From: Cocleimonas sp.
Lineage (GTDB): Bacteria; Pseudomonadota; Gammaproteobacteria; Thiotrichales; Thiotrichaceae
Direction of reading: 5' to 3'
Length of the DNA stretch: 7,128 nucleotides
Assembly: GCA_023146675.1 (NCBI GenBank)
Contig: JAGLBQ010000041.1
Location: 1-7,128, forward strand
Below are positions 5,277-7,128 of the stretch, piece after piece. Numbering within the stretch: position 1 is the stretch's first letter; each line of letters opens with the position of its first letter. A program made the position numbers and the translations under genes. Below the pieces are notes generated by a model. The model did not search any database. It had not been told where the DNA came from and saw only the letters and a program-made list of their open reading frames with translations.

Positions 5277-6671
5277 ATGAGCAATGATTATATTGTAGCG
5301 GACGTCAGTCTAGCTGATTGGGGTCGTAAAGAGTTAAATATCGCAGAAAATGAAATGCCAGGTTTAATGGCTTTACGTGCTAAATACGGTGAAGAAAAGC
5401 CACTGACAGGTGCACGTATTGCGGGTTCACTGCATATGACAATCCAAACCGCCGCGTTAATTGAAACACTCACCGCATTAGGTGCAGAAGTCCGTTGGGC
5501 ATCTTGTAATATCTTCTCAACACAAGACCATGCAGCAGCAGCGATTGCGGTTACTGGCGTGCCTGTTTTCGCTACTAAAGGCGAGACATTGGACGAATAT
5601 TGGGATTATGCACATAAAATCTTTATGTGGCCCAATGGCGATACCGCTAACATGATTCTTGATGATGGTGGCGATGCAACCATGCTGATTGAGTTAGGTA
5701 CAAAAGCAGAGACTGACCTTTCTGTCTTAGATAACCCAGAAAGTGAAGAAGAAGTGGCTTTGTATAACTCAATTAAAGCCATGCTAAAAGTTGAGCCAAA
5801 CTGGTACTCAAACATCCGTCCAAATATCCAAGGTGTAACGGAAGAGACGACGACTGGCGTGCATCGTTTATATGAGATGGAAAAAACGGGTGAGTTAATC
5901 TACCCAGCCATCAATGTAAACGATTCAGTGACTAAGTCTAAGTTTGATAACTTATACGGCTGTCGTGAGTCGCTAGTTGACGGCATCAAGCGTGCTACAG
6001 ACGTTATGATTGCAGGTAAAATTGCAGTTGTTTTAGGTTATGGTGATGTGGGTAAAGGTTGTGCGCAATCGTTACGTGGTTTAGGTGCAACGGTTTGGGT
6101 GACTGAGATTGATCCTATCTGTGCATTGCAAGCGGCAATGGAAGGCTATCGCGTTGTCACAATGGACGATGTTGCGAGTCAAGGCGATATCTTTGTAACC
6201 GCAACGGGTAACTTCCACGTTATTACCGAAGAGCATATGTTACAAATGAAGCACGAGACTATCGTGTGTAATATTGGTCACTTTGATAATGAAATCGCAG
6301 TTGCTGATATGGAAAAATACGAGTGGGATGAAGTTAAACCACAAGTTGACCATATTAAACTCCCTAGTGGAAACAGCATCTTGTTACTCGCTCAAGGTCG
6401 CTTAGTGAACTTAGGCTGTGCAACAGGACATCCTAGCTTTGTTATGTCTAACTCGTTTACTAACCAAGTGTTAGCACAAATCGAAATCTTCAAAGATGGC
6501 GAGAAATACGAGAACAAAGTTTATATGCTACCGAAAGCATTAGATGAAGAAGTAGCTCGTTTACACCTTGAGAAAATCGGTGCAAACTTAACAGAGCTAA
6601 CTGATTATCAAGCCGATTACATCAGTGTTGATAAAGCAGGTCCTTATAAGGTTGAGCATTATCGCTACTAA
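5277..6671 (+). CDS. ahcY: Adenosylhomocysteinase (SAH hydrolase)
   Basis: Splits SAH into homocysteine and adenosine using tightly bound NAD, which relieves product inhibition of methyltransferases. The 464 residues fit the longer bacterial form, including the insert of about 40 residues (roughly 145-185) absent from the shorter 432-residue human enzyme. Key blocks: SLHMTIQTA (51-59, H53), CNIFSTQDHAAA (77-88), EETTTGVHRL (189-198), NDSVTKSKFDN (215-225, with K220 and D224), the NAD-binding GYGDVGKG (254-261), ATGNFHVI, CNIGHFDNEI (H335), GHPSFVMS (H385), and the C-terminal GPYKVEHYRY whose K458 and Y462 reach the partner subunit's NAD. Ribosome binding site AGGAAAG (5261-5267) lies 9 nt before the ATG. 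It lies 139 bp after metK with no obvious terminator between, so it is probably cotranscribed from the SAH-riboswitch leader. Confidence 0.98.
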   Translation: MSNDYIVADVSLADWGRKELNIAENEMPGLMALRAKYGEEKPLTGARIAGSLHMTIQTAALIETLTALGAEVRWASCNIFSTQDHAAAAIAVTGVPVFATKGETLDEYWDYAHKIFMWPNGDTANMILDDGGDATMLIELGTKAETDLSVLDNPESEEEVALYNSIKAMLKVEPNWYSNIRPNIQGVTEETTTGVHRLYEMEKTGELIYPAINVNDSVTKSKFDNLYGCRESLVDGIKRATDVMIAGKIAVVLGYGDVGKGCAQSLRGLGATVWVTEIDPICALQAAMEGYRVVTMDDVASQGDIFVTATGNFHVITEEHMLQMKHETIVCNIGHFDNEIAVADMEKYEWDEVKPQVDHIKLPSGNSILLLAQGRLVNLGCATGHPSFVMSNSFTNQVLAQIEIFKDGEKYENKVYMLPKALDEEVARLHLEKIGANLTELTDYQADYISVDKAGPYKVEHYRY

Positions 6672-6706
6672 TTATTACGAGACGTAAAGTCTAATAAATT
6701 TCTTTA

Positions 6707-6729
6707 GGAATAAGGTATATCCTTATTTC
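6707..6729 (+). other. Hairpin in the ahcY-metF gap
   Basis: GGAATAAGG (6707-6715) pairs with CCTTATTTC (6721-6729), nine pairs including one G-T, around a TATAT loop. No clean T-run follows, so it is not a standard terminator. A weaker AT-rich stem, AGAC (6680-6683) with GTCT (6689-6692) flanked by TTATT and AATAA, lies just upstream. They may protect the 3' end of the ahcY mRNA; no specific role is shown. Confidence 0.4.
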
Positions 6730-6754
6730 TATCTGTGAATTTAAATGTAATAAC

Positions 6755-6810
6755 AAACCACAAAGGATGTTAGATAGCTTGCCTATTTGATTGTGCTTTG
6801 TGGTTTTTTT
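6755..6810 (+). terminator. Intrinsic terminator after ahcY, with a branched loop
   Basis: AAACCACAAAG (6755-6765) pairs perfectly over 11 bp with CTTTGTGGTTT (6796-6806), and the T-run reaches 6810. The 30-nt loop is itself foldable: AGATAG (6772-6777) pairs with CTATTT (6783-6788) around CTTGC. The T-run ends 26 bp before the metF ATG, so metF is either fed by partial read-through or has its own control that I could not identify. Confidence 0.82.
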
Positions 6811-6836
6811 ATGCCTATTAAAAACAAGAGATTGAT

Positions 6837-7128
6837 ATGAATACTCAAAAATTTAGCTTTGAGTTTTTCCCTCCTAAGACGGACAAGGGAATCGAAAACT
6901 TAAAGAAAGTCAGAAATGAATTAGCCAAATTAAACCCCGCTTTTTTCTCTGTCACTTACGGCGCAGGGGGTACAACGCAAGATTGCACGTTGGATACCGT
7001 CATAAATATCCAAAAAGAATCAGGCATTGATGCTGCGCCGCATCTTTCCTGCATAGGCTCAAGCAGAGGGCAAATGCGGGAGATTCTAACGACCTATAAA
7101 AATAATGGTGTTAAGCGAATAGTTGCCT
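6837..7128 (+). CDS. metF: 5,10-methylenetetrahydrofolate reductase (3' end beyond window)
   Basis: The first 97 residues are visible and the frame runs open to the right edge. The enzyme reduces 5,10-methylene-THF to 5-methyl-THF with an FAD cofactor, providing the methyl group that methionine synthase uses to turn homocysteine into methionine. Recognition rests on FSFEFFPPKT (6-15), in which E9 corresponds to the catalytic E28 of E. coli MetF, on FFSVTYGAGGTT (36-47), on AAPHLSCI (66-73), and on NNGVKRIVA at the window end, all in the order of the family. The N-terminus is about 19 residues shorter than in E. coli, which is common. The ribosome binding site is weak (AAGAG at 6826-6830). It follows ahcY in the same direction, completing the homocysteine-to-methionine side, but a terminator separates them. 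Confidence 0.95.
   Translation, partial: MNTQKFSFEFFPPKTDKGIENLKKVRNELAKLNPAFFSVTYGAGGTTQDCTLDTVINIQKESGIDAAPHLSCIGSSRGQMREILTTYKNNGVKRIVA

Noticed and set aside
4725..5815. Minus-strand open frames opposite metK and ahcY (4725-4922, 5288-5473, 5606-5815)
   Set aside because: They are shadows of highly conserved enzyme genes; none has a plausible start signal or family.
6680..6692. AGACGTAAAGTCT, reminiscent of a MetJ operator (AGACGTCT)
   Set aside because: It is a single imperfect copy rather than tandem boxes and lies just after ahcY, not at a promoter; it is better read as a small hairpin.
1..7128. CRISPR arrays, tRNA or rRNA genes, phage or toxin-antitoxin modules
   Set aside because: No direct-repeat arrays, cloverleaf-like segments or corresponding protein motifs were seen on either strand.

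Overview
The window looks like chromosomal DNA of an AT-rich proteobacterium, most likely a gammaproteobacterium. The grounds are a Gram-negative-type (type II) citrate synthase, a metK-ahcY-metF order led by an S-adenosylhomocysteine (SAH) riboswitch, and clear Shine-Dalgarno sequences. A placement near Thiotrichales-like or methylotroph-like lineages is only a guess. Both ends cut genes: a regulator/methyltransferase runs off the left edge and metF runs off the right edge.

Left half, minus strand. Reading leftward from the centre: citrate synthase (gltA, 2311-3615), then a 61-residue two-helix membrane protein of the YgaP-like/DUF2892 family (2054-2239), then a near-perfect 18-bp bidirectional terminator hairpin (1994-2040). 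Beyond it is an independent unit, a long open frame from 1729 to the left edge. It encodes an unusual chain: an XRE-type helix-turn-helix, a cupin-like sensor fold, a linker, and a class I SAM-dependent methyltransferase domain. Its 5' leader carries a 100-bp MITE-like insertion (1763-1862) with inverted terminal repeats and a 4-bp AATA target duplication.

Right half, plus strand. A divergent intergenic region (3616-3985) holds candidate promoters for gltA and metK and a well-matched SAH riboswitch aptamer (3857-3957). A small hairpin across the metK ribosome binding site follows. Then come metK (SAM synthetase, 3986-5137), ahcY (SAH hydrolase, 5277-6671) and the first 97 codons of metF (methylenetetrahydrofolate reductase, from 6837). 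The metK-ahcY gap contains a REP-like foldable repeat. The ahcY-metF gap contains a strong intrinsic terminator.

Together metK, ahcY and metF cover most of the activated methyl cycle: methionine to SAM, SAH to homocysteine, and supply of methyl-THF for remethylation. Methionine synthase is not in view. The riboswitch ties this set to SAH level. The most unusual items are the XRE-cupin-methyltransferase fusion, the MITE in its leader, and an SAH switch placed ahead of metK rather than directly ahead of ahcY. No wholly new multi-gene system is evident; gltA, metK, ahcY and metF are ordinary, intact-looking housekeeping genes.
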